Assembly: GCF_000143085.1 (NCBI RefSeq)
Contig: NC_014315.1
Location: forward strand, 1,513,501-1,577,500
Direction: 5' to 3'
From: Nitrosococcus watsonii C-113
GTDB taxonomy: Bacteria > Pseudomonadota > Gammaproteobacteria > Nitrosococcales > Nitrosococcaceae
DNA length: 64,000 nt
Shown here: positions 45,531-57,346 of the stretch, one piece after another
Position numbering within the stretch: position 1 is the stretch's first letter
Layout of the letters: every line of letters starts with the position of its first letter
Translations under genes and position numbers: made by a program
Notes under the pieces: generated by a model
The model's database searches: none
Told to the model about the DNA's origin: nothing
What the model saw: the letters and a program-made list of their open reading frames with translations, nothing else

Positions 45531-47181
45531 GAACCGTACTCTTTGAAGAGCTAATTGGCAGCCTAACCTTAAATAGAGCGCCACTGTGCTCATTATCAGC
45601 CGCTAAAAGTGAACCTCCGTGGGCTTCGACAATGGATTGACAAATCGGCAATCCCATTCCCATACCTTCCGTTTTGGTAGTGAAAAAAGGCTTAAATATT
45701 TTCTGCTTGAGGTTATCTGGTAGACCTGGCCCCGTATCTTGGATTTGAATCTCAATAGCGGCTTTTTTAATCCATACTGTTTTAATTCTGATTTTCCGCT
45801 CGTCGCCGTGGGAGTTTGCTATCATAGCATCGAAGGCGTTACGGATTAGATTGAGAAATACCTGCTGCAGTAGAAGGCTATCAGCGGTAATGGAAGGAAG
45901 TGGAGTTTGTAAATTAAGTTTAAATGTAACGTTTTGCCACCGTGCCTCAGCCTGCATGATACCAACGGTTTCTCGAATAAGCTCGTTGATTGCCAGAGGA
46001 GCCCATTGTTGCTCTTTTTTATGGATAAGATCGCGAAGGTGACGAATGATTTTTCCTCCTCGCTCGGCTTGAGTTGCAATTTCTTCCAATATATCGCGAA
46101 GCGGTTGATATTTTGGGGCTTGTGCCTCAAGAGCGCGCAAGCAAATATCGCTATACGTGGTGATGGCTCCTAGGGGTTGATTGAGTTCGTGGGCAATTTG
46201 AGCGGCCATTTCTCCAAGGGTACTTAAACGAGAGATATGAGCCAGCTCAAGCAGACGCTGACGAGCAAGATCTTCGGCTTGTCTTTGCTCGGTGATATCG
46301 ACACCAGTATAAATAACATAATCTAGAGTCCCACTGGGGGCGAAGAGGGCGGTGCTTGACCAGGCAATCAAGTATCGCTCCCCCGTTTTTGTTTGCCAAT
46401 AGCTTTCATGCTTCTTGGGAGTACTTGGCATTGGCCATTGCTGGAGTTTTTCTCTGGTGTCTTTTTTTATTTGGCTTGGGAAATAACTAAGCTCCCAAAG
46501 GTATCGTCCTTGCGCTTCCTCGGAAGGATATCCGCTGATTTTCTGGAAGGCTCGGTTAAGGCGAACAATCTGGCCCTGACTGTTGAGAATTACCACCAGG
46601 ACATCGGCAGTATCCAAGATCATAGAGCTAAAGTCCCGTTCTTTTCGGAGCAATGCTTCAGTGCGTTTCCGCTGGAGGATTTCTTGCTGAAGCTGGCAAT
46701 TGGCCTTCTTCAGATGGGCTGTTCGCTCAGCGATGCGTTGCTCCAATTCATCTCGAGCTTGGCGCAATACAGTTTCAGTTTGCTTTCTTTCCACCGCATA
46801 ACGTAATGCTCGCCCCGCCAGCTGATTATTACTTTGACCTTTGACTAAATAATCCTGGGCACCGAGTTTTACTGCCTCGATGGCTAGTTCTTCATTAGAT
46901 AAACCGCTTAGCACCACGATGGGTAGCTGAGGTGCAGCCTCTTTTACCTGGCTAAAAGTATGGAGACCGTGACAGTCAGGTAGGGTTAAATCTAGTAAAA
47001 TGGCATCAAATTGCTGATGCTCGAGCAAGGACAGCGCTTGGCTGAGTCGCTCTACCGCCGTAGTCTCGAACTTAACCCCGGTTACCTCTTGTAGGGCAAG
47101 TTGTACCAGCCGGACATCACCTGGATTATCTTCGATAAGGAGTAGATTGATTTTTGGGACGATGTTTGAATTAGCCAACAT
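45520..47181 (-). CDS. hybrid sensor histidine kinase: receiver - coiled coil - PAS - HisKA - HATPase (FixL-like)
   Basis: 553 aa. Seen: an N-terminal receiver (about 10-130, L-L-I-E-D-N-P-G-D-V-R-L and L-L-D-L-T-L-P-D); a coiled coil (about 135-195); a PAS domain (about 200-315, ending T-E-Q-R); HisKA with the phospho-His in I-A-H-E-L-N-Q-P-L-G; HATPase with N-L-I-R-N-A-F-D-A, D-T-G-P-G-L and G-M-G-M-G-L. The H-E-L-N-Q-P-L box is the FixL/DctB subgroup. The N-terminal receiver may relay from another kinase such as the one at 42635-43750. The PAS has no proven heme site. Cytoplasmic. Confidence 0.9.
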   Translation of the reverse strand: MLANSNIVPKINLLLIEDNPGDVRLVQLALQEVTGVKFETTAVERLSQALSLLEHQQFDAILLDLTLPDCHGLHTFSQVKEAAPQLPIVVLSGLSNEELAIEAVKLGAQDYLVKGQSNNQLAGRALRYAVERKQTETVLRQARDELEQRIAERTAHLKKANCQLQQEILQRKRTEALLRKERDFSSMILDTADVLVVILNSQGQIVRLNRAFQKISGYPSEEAQGRYLWELSYFPSQIKKDTREKLQQWPMPSTPKKHESYWQTKTGERYLIAWSSTALFAPSGTLDYVIYTGVDITEQRQAEDLARQRLLELAHISRLSTLGEMAAQIAHELNQPLGAITTYSDICLRALEAQAPKYQPLRDILEEIATQAERGGKIIRHLRDLIHKKEQQWAPLAINELIRETVGIMQAEARWQNVTFKLNLQTPLPSITADSLLLQQVFLNLIRNAFDAMIANSHGDERKIRIKTVWIKKAAIEIQIQDTGPGLPDNLKQKIFKPFFTTKTEGMGMGLPICQSIVEAHGGSLLAADNEHSGALFKVRLPISSSKSTVHGA

Positions 47182-47216
47182 GCTGGTTTTTCAAACTATG
47201 GTTTTCGCTATAAGGG

Positions 47217-48002
47217 TTAGTTTATAGAGCTCTCTTGCTGGTCAGATGGGCTTTGAAAAGCAGAGGGTTGAGCTTGTGTTTCGTGGCGGGGCTTTAAATG
47301 AGTGACCCAAAGAGCAGTAGCGCCCGCAACAGCACTGGGCATAACGAAAAAATTCACGAAGGGAATGCTGGTGGCGAATAAGGTTGCTCCCCCAAATCCT
47401 AGCCCTAATAAACGATGTTGCTGTAACTGTTGTCTTTGTTGGGGAAAACTTATTTTATGGTTTCCCATGGGATAATCCATGTATTCTAAAGCAAACATCC
47501 ATGCGCTAAAAGCAAACCATAGGAAGGGAGCTATAAAGTTTAGCCCAGGGATAAGAAATAAAAGCAGGAGAGGAATAGCCCGGAGAGCGAAATAGCTAAT
47601 TTTATTCAGTTCCATCCAAATTGCTGAGAAGGCTTCCCGCAATAAGGTTGTGCTAGATTCCTGTATTTCCTGGCCAGTGAGGTGATATTCAACGGCTTTC
47701 GCTAGCGGTCCATTGAAGGGGGCGCCAATCAGGTTAGCAATGAGGGAGAAAATGAAAAAAACTATGACGGCCATAGTGACTGCAAATAGGGGCCATAATA
47801 ACCAATGTAACCACTCTAGCCATGGCGGCAGGAGTGCATCGATAAGAGCGCCGAATTGGGCGGCACCTAACCAGATAAGGATACTAAAAAGAAGGGTGTT
47901 AATGGCAAGTGGGATATAAGCATAGGCGCGCAGTCCTGGGCGATGGATAAGCTTAAACCCCCGTAAAAGGTGATTTACGCCTACAAAAACTTGGGTAATC
48001 AT
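47217..48002 (-). CDS. cysZ: CysZ/EI24-family membrane protein, probable sulfate transporter
   Basis: 261 aa. Seen: four to six hydrophobic segments (A-Y-A-Y-I-P-L-A-I-N-T-L-L-F; L-L-W-P-L-F-A-V-T-M-A-V; L-L-L-L-F-L-I-P-G-L-N; T-S-I-P-F-V-N-F-F-V-M-P) and the conserved I-P-G-L-N-F and E-Y-M-D-Y-P-M-G blocks of CysZ. CysZ takes up sulfate for cysteine synthesis. No cys genes adjoin it, but a YeiH-type putative sulfate exporter lies at the window end. It is divergent from the integrase. Confidence 0.85.
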   Translation of the reverse strand: MITQVFVGVNHLLRGFKLIHRPGLRAYAYIPLAINTLLFSILIWLGAAQFGALIDALLPPWLEWLHWLLWPLFAVTMAVIVFFIFSLIANLIGAPFNGPLAKAVEYHLTGQEIQESSTTLLREAFSAIWMELNKISYFALRAIPLLLLFLIPGLNFIAPFLWFAFSAWMFALEYMDYPMGNHKISFPQQRQQLQQHRLLGLGFGGATLFATSIPFVNFFVMPSAVAGATALWVTHLKPRHETQAQPSAFQSPSDQQESSIN

Positions 48003-48036
48003 AGTTTATTCCTCTGTCACTATAAAGGAAATAATA

Positions 48037-49017
48037 ATGTCCTACGAATTGACTTCTAAACGGGCCGCTGAAGTATTGGGTCACGTTGAATCCGAGCATA
48101 CCTTAACGCTCCGGCAGCAGCATTATATCGAAGCGGCCACGGCAGAGAATACCCGGCGGGCCTACCGCTCAGCGATTCGTCATTTTGAGCGCTGGGGTGG
48201 CTGTTTGCCGGCGGATGCTTTCATGGTAAGCGCTTACTTGTTGGCCCATGCCGAGATCCTCAATCCTCGCACCTTGTCGCTGCGGCTAACAGCTTTGCGC
48301 CACTGGCATCAACTTCAAGGGTTTCCTGATCCCACGGTAGAGCCGGAAGTCCGTAAGCTCTTCCAAGGCATTGTCCGTCGGCAAGGAAAGCCCAAGCGTC
48401 AAGCCAAGACCTTTCGTCTGGAGCACCTAAAAGCAATGGTGAATCACCTTTCGGCACAGAGCAATCTTAAAGCCTACCGAGACCGGGCCTTGCTATTGGT
48501 TGGGTTTTTCGGAGCGTTTCGGCGCAGCGAGCTGGTGCAAGTGGATCTAGCACACCTGCAGTGGGAGGCGGAAGGAATTCTTATCACTATACCCCGTTCG
48601 AAGACCGATCAAAGCGGTGAAGGACGGCTGAAAGCCTTGCCTTATGGGGAAAGTGATTTGTGTCCGGTCACAGCACTGAAGGCTTGGCTCAAAATTGCAG
48701 GTATTAAATCAGGTCCTCTCTTTCGGCGCGTGAATCGTTGGGAGACCCTTTTGAATGCCCCCCTCCACCCGGCGGGCGTGAATCTTATTTTAAAAGCTGT
48801 GGCTAGTCAGGTAGGTTTTGATTTTGCGCCAGAGCTGAGCAGCCATAGTCTGCGCCGGAGTTTAGCTACCACCGCCCATCGTGCCGGGGCCTCCTTTGAA
48901 TCCATCAAACGCCAGGGGGGTTGGGGGCATGATGGGACGGTATGGGCGTATATCGAAGCAGCAGGGCGCTTTGAAGAGAATGCGGCGGCAGTATTACTAA
49001 CCAAGAGACAGAAATAG
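48037..49017 (+). CDS. tyrosine recombinase / integrase, solitary
   Basis: 326 aa. Seen: an N-terminal SAM-like core-binding domain (about 25-110, E-N-T-R-R-A-Y-R-S-A-I-R-H-F), then the catalytic domain with Arg in F-G-A-F-R-R-S-E-L, H-S-L-R-R, Trp in G-G-W-G-H and the Tyr nucleophile in W-A-Y-I-E. All catalytic residues are present, so it may be active. No phage genes, tRNA or attachment-site repeat were found beside it. AAGGAAAT precedes the ATG. Role unknown: a leftover of a mobile element, or domesticated. Confidence 0.9.
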   Translation: MSYELTSKRAAEVLGHVESEHTLTLRQQHYIEAATAENTRRAYRSAIRHFERWGGCLPADAFMVSAYLLAHAEILNPRTLSLRLTALRHWHQLQGFPDPTVEPEVRKLFQGIVRRQGKPKRQAKTFRLEHLKAMVNHLSAQSNLKAYRDRALLLVGFFGAFRRSELVQVDLAHLQWEAEGILITIPRSKTDQSGEGRLKALPYGESDLCPVTALKAWLKIAGIKSGPLFRRVNRWETLLNAPLHPAGVNLILKAVASQVGFDFAPELSSHSLRRSLATTAHRAGASFESIKRQGGWGHDGTVWAYIEAAGRFEENAAAVLLTKRQK

Positions 49018-49044
49018 GGGTAGAACTAACGTAACAGAGGGGGA

Positions 49045-50325
49045 TCAGGAGAGAGCTTGACGCGCTAGTAGCGCGCTCCCATAAGCAGCCTCGGTTTCAC
49101 AGGCAGTAATCACAGGAACCCGAAGAGTTTGTTCCCTTATTTGCAGCCAGGCAGGGTTGCGAGCACCCCCGCCAGTGGTTTTTACTAGGCTGGGGAAAGG
49201 GGCGCCTAGCAATTGGAGTTGGCGATAACCTTGGGCTTCAATACGGGCGATACCCTCCAAAATAGCTTGGAAAAAGGTGACATTATCAAGGGGACGGGGA
49301 GTGAGGCGCGGCGAATAGTGGGGATCGGGAATGGGAAAGCGCTCGCCCTGGGCGGGTAGAGGATAGTAATTCAATCCTGTAGTTTGCTGGGGTTGAAGAT
49401 GGGGAGTCATCTTATCGAGTTGAGCTTGAGTAAAATGCTGTCGCAGAACAACGCCTCCACTATTAGAAGCACCTCCAGCCAGCCAAAGCTTGCCTAGACG
49501 ATGACTATAAATGCCATGCTTTGCGCTAAAGATAGGGTGTTCAGAGGCTACCTTGAGCGCTAAGGTAGAACCAAGGGAAGTGACGGCGTCTCCCGGTTTT
49601 TCCGCACCGGTAGCGATAAAGGCGGCAATACTGTCGGTAGTGCCTGCCACTAACTTCGCCTGAGGGGAGATTTGAAACGTTTCTGTGTGGGAGGGGTCAA
49701 TGGTCCCAATGAGGGCTCCGGGAGGAACCACTGCCGGTAGCAGTTCGCGGCGTACACCTACCCGGCTGAGCCAATCCGGCCATTCTTGCCGGATAGAGTC
49801 ATAGCCCGTCTTAAGGCAGTTATTTTCGTCGCTAATCCCCAATTTTGCCCCTAAACGGAAGGCGATCCAGTCTGCTTGGTGCAGCAGGTAAGCTGCCTGA
49901 AGCGCCTCTGGACAAGATTGTAAATAGAGTAATTTAGCCAGGCTAGAAGTAGGGCCCAAGGCGCCGCTATGGGGAAGGGCCTGTTCGGCGATTAGGCGTG
50001 CTTCAGCATGGCTGCGGCTGTCATTATAGAGTAAGGCGGGAGTCAGAGGGTTTCCATTTCTATCTACCAGCACGACTGTACCGGAAGTTCCATCAACGGC
50101 AAGGGAACGAACTGCCTTAGCGGGTACCGTCTGAAACAGGCTTGTAAGGGCTTGCTTGATAGCCTGCCACCATTGCGCGGGATTCTGTTCGATCGCCATT
50201 CCTTGCCGCCGGGGAGGAGGCAGGGGAACATGGCTGCGGCCCTGGATTTCCCCTCTTTCATTGATAGCAATGATTCGGCAACCTGAAGTGCCTAGGTCAA
50301 TACCAAGAAAAAGATCAGGGGACAT
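49045..50325 (-). CDS. FGGY-family carbohydrate kinase, possibly D-ribulose kinase
   Basis: 426 aa. Seen: N-terminal phosphate loop L-G-I-D-L-G-T-S-G-C, the Y-N-D-S-R block, D-G-T-S-G-T-V, the substrate region with H-Q-A-D-W-I, and the C-terminal adenosine motif T-T-G-G-G-A-R-N-P-A-W. The short length and the T-S-G-C-R loop recall the cyanobacterial/plant D-ribulose kinase group rather than xylulokinase (about 480 aa). Substrate cannot be settled here. It overlaps neither neighbour; the queF stop lies one base upstream of its start. Confidence 0.8.
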   Translation of the reverse strand: MSPDLFLGIDLGTSGCRIIAINERGEIQGRSHVPLPPPRRQGMAIEQNPAQWWQAIKQALTSLFQTVPAKAVRSLAVDGTSGTVVLVDRNGNPLTPALLYNDSRSHAEARLIAEQALPHSGALGPTSSLAKLLYLQSCPEALQAAYLLHQADWIAFRLGAKLGISDENNCLKTGYDSIRQEWPDWLSRVGVRRELLPAVVPPGALIGTIDPSHTETFQISPQAKLVAGTTDSIAAFIATGAEKPGDAVTSLGSTLALKVASEHPIFSAKHGIYSHRLGKLWLAGGASNSGGVVLRQHFTQAQLDKMTPHLQPQQTTGLNYYPLPAQGERFPIPDPHYSPRLTPRPLDNVTFFQAILEGIARIEAQGYRQLQLLGAPFPSLVKTTGGGARNPAWLQIREQTLRVPVITACETEAAYGSALLARQALS

Positions 50326-50326
50326 T

Positions 50327-50716
50327 TCAGGGTAGCCGAACTATCTCGGGCGCACTCCAGCCGGGTTGGCGGTATTCAGCCACCACTGTGGTGTAAATGC
50401 CCCCGCGAACATTAAACTCTGCGGTGAGGCGCATAAAACGGGGCTTACAGACAGCGCTGAGATCGTCCAAAATTTGATTAGTAACCGCTTCATGGAAAGC
50501 GCCTTGTTCCCGGTAGGACCAGGTATAGAGTTTGAGCGATTTTAATTCCACGCAAGCCTGGTCGGGCACGTACTCTAGCTGTAAGGTGGCAAAATCAGGC
50601 TGGCCCGTCTTTGGGCATAAGCAGGTAAATTCTGGAATCCGAATTCGGATAGTATAGTCTCGTTCCGGCAAGGGGTTGGCAAAGATTTCTAATTCACGAT
50701 TCGGTTGGCTAGGCAT
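50327..50716 (-). CDS. queF: NADPH-dependent 7-cyano-7-deazaguanine reductase QueF
   Basis: Reduces preQ0 to preQ1 in queuosine synthesis. Seen: the catalytic Cys in [12 protein letters not shown] (Cys34) with the proton donor Asp41, and the QueF motif E-L-K-S-L-K-L-Y near residue 57. Length 129 aa, the short unimodular (B. subtilis-like) class rather than the 280-residue E. coli class. It is followed one base later by the FGGY kinase, so they share a transcript, but no functional link is evident. Confidence 0.92.
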   Translation of the reverse strand: MPSQPNRELEIFANPLPERDYTIRIRIPEFTCLCPKTGQPDFATLQLEYVPDQACVELKSLKLYTWSYREQGAFHEAVTNQILDDLSAVCKPRFMRLTAEFNVRGGIYTTVVAEYRQPGWSAPEIVRLP

Positions 50717-50785
50717 CTTGCTGTCTCTGTGTTAGCGTTGCGCATTACAAATTTAGCTTTTTATATTATCGCTTAAATCCATTCC

Positions 50786-53700
50786 ATGCGCTTAAAGAAA
50801 ATCAAGCTTGTTGGTTTTAAGTCATTTGTCGATCCTACCAGTTTACCTTTACCCAGTAACCGGGTGGCCGTTGTCGGGCCTAATGGCTGCGGTAAATCCA
50901 ATATCATTGACGCCGTGCGTTGGGTGATGGGAGAGAGTTCAGCTAAACACTTGCGCGGTGATTCCATGGCGGATGTTATTTTCAATGGTTCGACTTCCCG
51001 CAAACCGGTAGGGCAGTGCTCCGTAGAGCTGGTTTTTGATAATAGTCAAGGAGGTCTAGGAGGCCAATATGCAGCTTACAATGAGATTGCTATCAAGCGC
51101 CAGGTCAGCAGGGATGGTCAGTCCCATTATTTCCTGAATAATGCCCGCTGCCGTCGCCGTGATATTACCGATATTTTTCTTGGCACCGGCCTGGGACCAC
51201 GGAGCTATGCGATTATCGAGCAGGGCATGATCTCCCGCCTTATCGAGGCCAAGCCCGAAGAACTTCGGGTTTTTCTGGAAGAAGCCGCGGGCATTTCCAA
51301 ATACAAGGAGCGTCGCCGTGAAACTGAAAACCGTATGTCTCATACCGTTGATAACCTTAATCGTATTAACGACTTAAGAGAAGAAATTGAAAGACAGTTC
51401 AATACTTTAAAGCGCCAAGCCAAGCAAGCGGAAAAATATCAAGCATTAAAGCAGTTAGATCGTAAAATTAAAGCTCAAATTGAAGCCCTACGCTGGCGGG
51501 TATTAAATGAAAAAACGTGTCAACTCAATCAAGAAATTGAACGTCAGGAAACGCTTTTAGAAGGGCACACAGCAGATCTGCGGCGAGTGGAAGCACAATT
51601 AGAGCAGCAGGGAGAAGCTCTATACCAAGCTAGGGATAAGACGGCTGAAATTCAGGAAACGTATTATAGCCAAGGAGCAGAGATCGCCCGCCTTGAGCAG
51701 CAACTTCATCATGGGCGAGCACAACGAGCGCAGCATCAGCAAGAGCAAGCACAAATAGAGCACCGGTTAACGCAGTCAGAGCAGCTCCAAGAGGAGAAGT
51801 CAGCGCTTATCAGGCAAACCCGGCAAGCCTTGGTGAACCATGTTGAGTCTGAGAGGGAAGCACAACAGCAATTTCAGGCTGCCCAGGAAAGAATGGAAAC
51901 CACTGAAACGGCAATGCAGGATTGGCAGATAAGCTGGGAGGGTTTTAACCAACGGGCAGCGGAACCCACTCAGCGGGCTCAGGTGGAACGGAGCCGGCAG
52001 CAACAACTAACGCGGCAACAGGAGCAGCTGCGGCAGCGTAGGGTCCGACTTGAAGAAGAGGCCAGGCAGTTGGCTGAGAGGGATGGTACGAAGCGATTGG
52101 AGGAACTACGGGAGGAGCAATTCATTCTAGAGCAGGCGTTGGCCCGGCAGCAAAAAGCCTTGACGGATTGCATTGCGCAGGCTTCCGAATATCGAGAGCA
52201 AGAAAAACAGCTTGCTAGAAAACTTCATAGTCAGCAGGGGGATCGGCATCATTTACAGGGTCGACTGGCCTCCTTGCAAGCGCTACAGCAGGCTGCTGGC
52301 CGTGGTGGTGATAGCGGAGTCGATGCCTGGCTAACGCAACAGGATCTAGCGGATAGCCTGTGCCTAGCCGAGGGCTTGGAAGTTGAACCCGGATGGGAAT
52401 GGGCGGTAGAGCGCGCCTTAGGGATACACATGGAAGCTGTGTGCGTGGCTGGCTGGGAGCAGCTAGCTGATGGACTCTTAAGTTTGGAGGCGGGATCCCT
52501 CACCCTTTTTAATACGGCAGCATCCACCCAAACTAACAGAATAGAAAGCAGATTTCCCTCGCTATTAAGTAAGGTACAAGCCCCATGGCCTTTGGACTCG
52601 ATACTGGGAGGAGTCTACGCGGTAGAAACTCTAGACGAGGCACTAGCTTTGCGAGCCCGCCTTGCTCCCGGTGAGTCAATTATGACTCGCAACGGCATTT
52701 GGCTGAGTTCAGCCTGGTTTAGCCAGGTTCGAGAAGAGGATGAGAAAGCGGGGGTGCTGGCGAGGAGGCGGGAAATAGCCCGTTTACAGGAGGAGATAAT
52801 TGGTTGCGAACGGGAAGTAGAGGCCCTTGATAAACAGTTAGAGGAAATCCGGGGACATTTTTATACGCTGGAGAATGAGCAGGCGCATCAGCAAAAAGCA
52901 TTGCATCAGTCGCAAAGAGAGTTAGGGGAATGCCAATCTTCCTTGGCGCGGATAGAAGCCAAACAGGAACAGCACCAGCTTCGTCAGAGGCAGGTGAAGG
53001 AAGAATTGGAAGAAATCCAAACGCATCTTGCTGAAGACGAAAGAGAACGGCAATTGGCCGAAACCTACCTGCAAGAGGCGTTTGTAGAGATAGAAGGTTT
53101 CGCTGAGGAGCGAGAGCAGCTTATCAAGCAGCGGGATCGATTACGAGAGTCGTTGAAGCAAGTTCGGGATGAAACTGAAGCAGCGAAAGATACCTTGCAT
53201 CGGCTAGAGATAAAAGGACATTCTCTCCAGACGACTTTAGAAGCAGCTCAAGAAGCGGTGATTCAAATTCGCCAGGAATATAACGAGTTGCTTCAACGTA
53301 GGGAAGCATTAGAGGTTACCCTAGCGGGCGGAGAAACGCCCCTGCAGGAACTTCAAACGCAACTTGAAACCTATTTGCAGCAGCGAATGAGCATCGAGCG
53401 CCAGTTAAACGAGGCGCGAGAACAAGTGACTAGGTTAGAATCACGGTTGCGGGCAGACGAGCAAAAAAAGCACGAGATAGCAAGAACACTTGAGGCGCAA
53501 CGAACCTCTTTGGAGCAGCTCCGCGTTGATAGGCAAGCGATCTGGGTGCGGGCCCAAACGCTCAAGGAGCAATTGCAAGAACTAGGATTTAGCCCTGAAG
53601 AGATACTACGGGAGATGCCTGAGGAGAGTGATTTGGCTACCTTGGAAGCGGAAGGCGAACGCATTGCTCAACATATTCAGCGCCTTGGTCCTATTAATTT

Positions 53701-54298
53701 GGCGGCTATTGATGAATGCCGAATTCAGGCGGAGCGTAAACAGTATTTAGATGCTCAGCACGCTGATTTAACCGAGGCACTGCAAACCCTAGAAAACGCT
53801 ATTAAGCGTATTGATCGTGAAACCCGCAGTCGCTTTCGAGAAACTTTTGATAAGGTGAATGGTGGCCTGCAAGCACTATTTCCCAAACTCTTCGGGGGGG
53901 GTAAGGCTTATCTAGAGTTGAATGACGATGATTTGCTAAATACCGGCGTTAAAATTATGGCCCGCCCTCCAGGCAAGCGAAATAGCACTATTCATTTACT
54001 CTCAGGGGGAGAGAAAGCACTAACCGCAGTAGCGTTAGTATTTGCTATTTTTCAGCTCAACCCAGCACCCTTTTGTATGTTGGATGAGGTTGATGCCCCG
54101 CTTGATGATGCCAATGTGGAGCGCTTTTGTGAGCTGGTAAAGGAAATGTCGGTTAAATTGCAATTCATTATTGTAACCCATAATAAGGTCACTATGGAAA
54201 TGGGACATCAGCTTACTGGAGTGACCATGCATGAACCTGGCGTCTCACGCCTGGTCGCGGTGGATGTGGATGAGGCGGTACAATTGGCCGCCGTTTAG
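50786..54298 (+). CDS. smc: chromosome segregation protein SMC
   Basis: 1170 aa. Condenses and organises the chromosome with ScpA and ScpB. Seen: the head with G-P-N-G-C-G-K-S-N-I and the N-terminal R-L-K-K-I-K-L-V-G-F-K-S-F; two long coiled coils (about 170-490 and 660-990), rich in Q, E, R, L; a hinge around 505-640; and the C-terminal head with L-L-S-G-G-E-K-A-L and L-D-E-V-D-A-P-L-D. Presence of SMC instead of MukB separates the organism from enterics. It is followed by zipA and ligA in an order common in non-enteric gammaproteobacteria. Confidence 0.95.
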   Translation: MRLKKIKLVGFKSFVDPTSLPLPSNRVAVVGPNGCGKSNIIDAVRWVMGESSAKHLRGDSMADVIFNGSTSRKPVGQCSVELVFDNSQGGLGGQYAAYNEIAIKRQVSRDGQSHYFLNNARCRRRDITDIFLGTGLGPRSYAIIEQGMISRLIEAKPEELRVFLEEAAGISKYKERRRETENRMSHTVDNLNRINDLREEIERQFNTLKRQAKQAEKYQALKQLDRKIKAQIEALRWRVLNEKTCQLNQEIERQETLLEGHTADLRRVEAQLEQQGEALYQARDKTAEIQETYYSQGAEIARLEQQLHHGRAQRAQHQQEQAQIEHRLTQSEQLQEEKSALIRQTRQALVNHVESEREAQQQFQAAQERMETTETAMQDWQISWEGFNQRAAEPTQRAQVERSRQQQLTRQQEQLRQRRVRLEEEARQLAERDGTKRLEELREEQFILEQALARQQKALTDCIAQASEYREQEKQLARKLHSQQGDRHHLQGRLASLQALQQAAGRGGDSGVDAWLTQQDLADSLCLAEGLEVEPGWEWAVERALGIHMEAVCVAGWEQLADGLLSLEAGSLTLFNTAASTQTNRIESRFPSLLSKVQAPWPLDSILGGVYAVETLDEALALRARLAPGESIMTRNGIWLSSAWFSQVREEDEKAGVLARRREIARLQEEIIGCEREVEALDKQLEEIRGHFYTLENEQAHQQKALHQSQRELGECQSSLARIEAKQEQHQLRQRQVKEELEEIQTHLAEDERERQLAETYLQEAFVEIEGFAEEREQLIKQRDRLRESLKQVRDETEAAKDTLHRLEIKGHSLQTTLEAAQEAVIQIRQEYNELLQRREALEVTLAGGETPLQELQTQLETYLQQRMSIERQLNEAREQVTRLESRLRADEQKKHEIARTLEAQRTSLEQLRVDRQAIWVRAQTLKEQLQELGFSPEEILREMPEESDLATLEAEGERIAQHIQRLGPINLAAIDECRIQAERKQYLDAQHADLTEALQTLENAIKRIDRETRSRFRETFDKVNGGLQALFPKLFGGGKAYLELNDDDLLNTGVKIMARPPGKRNSTIHLLSGGEKALTAVALVFAIFQLNPAPFCMLDEVDAPLDDANVERFCELVKEMSVKLQFIIVTHNKVTMEMGHQLTGVTMHEPGVSRLVAVDVDEAVQLAAV

Positions 54299-54310
54299 CG
54301 GGGAGATTTT

Positions 54311-55171
54311 ATGAATGATCTACGCCTAGCATTGCTTGTGATCGGCGCCCTAATTTTGGTGGTGATTTATTTTTATAGCCGATGGGAAAATCGCCGGAAA
54401 AGTATTCGTGATCAGAAGCGGGAGCATAGACAAATGCCAACGCTAGGAACTTATGACGAGAATTCAGAAAATCCGGTGGAGCCTGGTCAGTCCCCTGAAA
54501 TCCCGGAAAAAAACCGGAATTTGAGGGTACAGGAGGAAGAGAAATCCTTGGAGAATCTGGAAGAGCTGGATGAGTTAGCTCCGTTAGTAGAAGAGGCCCA
54601 AGAATCTCATTCAGAAAAGGAGCCAGAGCGTACCGAAGCAATGCCACCCAAGGATACTAAAAAAAGCCGGTTTGCCTTTCCAAAGAAATGGCTCAAAGCA
54701 AAACCTAGACCTGAAAAACTATCACCACAACCGGCAGGGCCTGAATTGGTTATTGTGCTTACGGTGATAGCGCGAGGAAAGAGCATCTTTCGAGGCAAAG
54801 ATATCGTACGGGTCTTGGAAGACAAAGGTCTACGGCATGGAGAAATGAATATTTATCATGCCTATTCTCCCGGAGGGCGAGCTATATTTAGTGTAGCTAA
54901 TATTATGGAGCCGGGATCATTTGATTTGGAGCAGATAGAGCATTTTTCTACCATGGGGCTTGCTTTGTTTATGCGCCTGCCTGGACCGGCAGGCGGTTTT
55001 GCCGCATTCGATAGGATGTTGGAAATAGCCCGGCTTTTAGCTGAGAAGTTAAACGGAGAGGTCCGTGATGAGCGGCGCAATATACTTACCGCTCAAGCGC
55101 TTGAACAGATACGAGAACGTATTCTTGCTTTTAATCGGGCCTGTCGATCTCTGGGAGTGCAGGGCAGATAG
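54311..55171 (+). CDS. zipA: cell division protein ZipA
   Basis: 286 aa. Anchors FtsZ to the inner membrane at the septum. Seen: an N-terminal transmembrane helix (about 4-24, L-R-L-A-L-L-V-I-G-A-L-I-L-V-V-I-Y-F-Y), a basic patch, an acidic Pro/Glu-rich linker (about 50-135) and the C-terminal ZipA domain (about 145-280) with M-N-I-Y-H, F-S-V-A-N-I-M-E-P-G-S-F and M-R-L-P-G-P. It starts 12 bp after smc. ZipA is specific to gammaproteobacteria, which supports the taxonomic placement. Confidence 0.93.
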   Translation: MNDLRLALLVIGALILVVIYFYSRWENRRKSIRDQKREHRQMPTLGTYDENSENPVEPGQSPEIPEKNRNLRVQEEEKSLENLEELDELAPLVEEAQESHSEKEPERTEAMPPKDTKKSRFAFPKKWLKAKPRPEKLSPQPAGPELVIVLTVIARGKSIFRGKDIVRVLEDKGLRHGEMNIYHAYSPGGRAIFSVANIMEPGSFDLEQIEHFSTMGLALFMRLPGPAGGFAAFDRMLEIARLLAEKLNGEVRDERRNILTAQALEQIRERILAFNRACRSLGVQGR

Positions 55172-55186
55172 TCTCTTATTATTTAG

Positions 55187-57241
<2,055 letters not shown>

Positions 57242-57281
57242 AATGAGGCTTCTGCATGTTTTCGCTCAAAAACAAAATTTA

Positions 57282-57300
57282 ATATTGACAATCATTCGTA
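57282..57300 (+). promoter_or_regulatory. candidate Fur box upstream of bfd
   Basis: ATATTGACAATCATTCGTA aligns to the 19-bp Fur consensus; 12 of 17 central positions match, including ACAATCATT. It lies 47-65 bp before the bfd ATG, a position that would overlap the promoter. Not tested. Confidence 0.55.
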
Positions 57301-57346
57301 TTTGTAATTAGATCTTAGCAGGGAAAGAATAAATGGTATTAAAATT

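Noticed and set aside
48037..50716. Genomic island around the integrase
   Set aside because: Neighbours are ordinary housekeeping-type genes, no flanking direct repeats were seen, and base composition does not stand out by eye.
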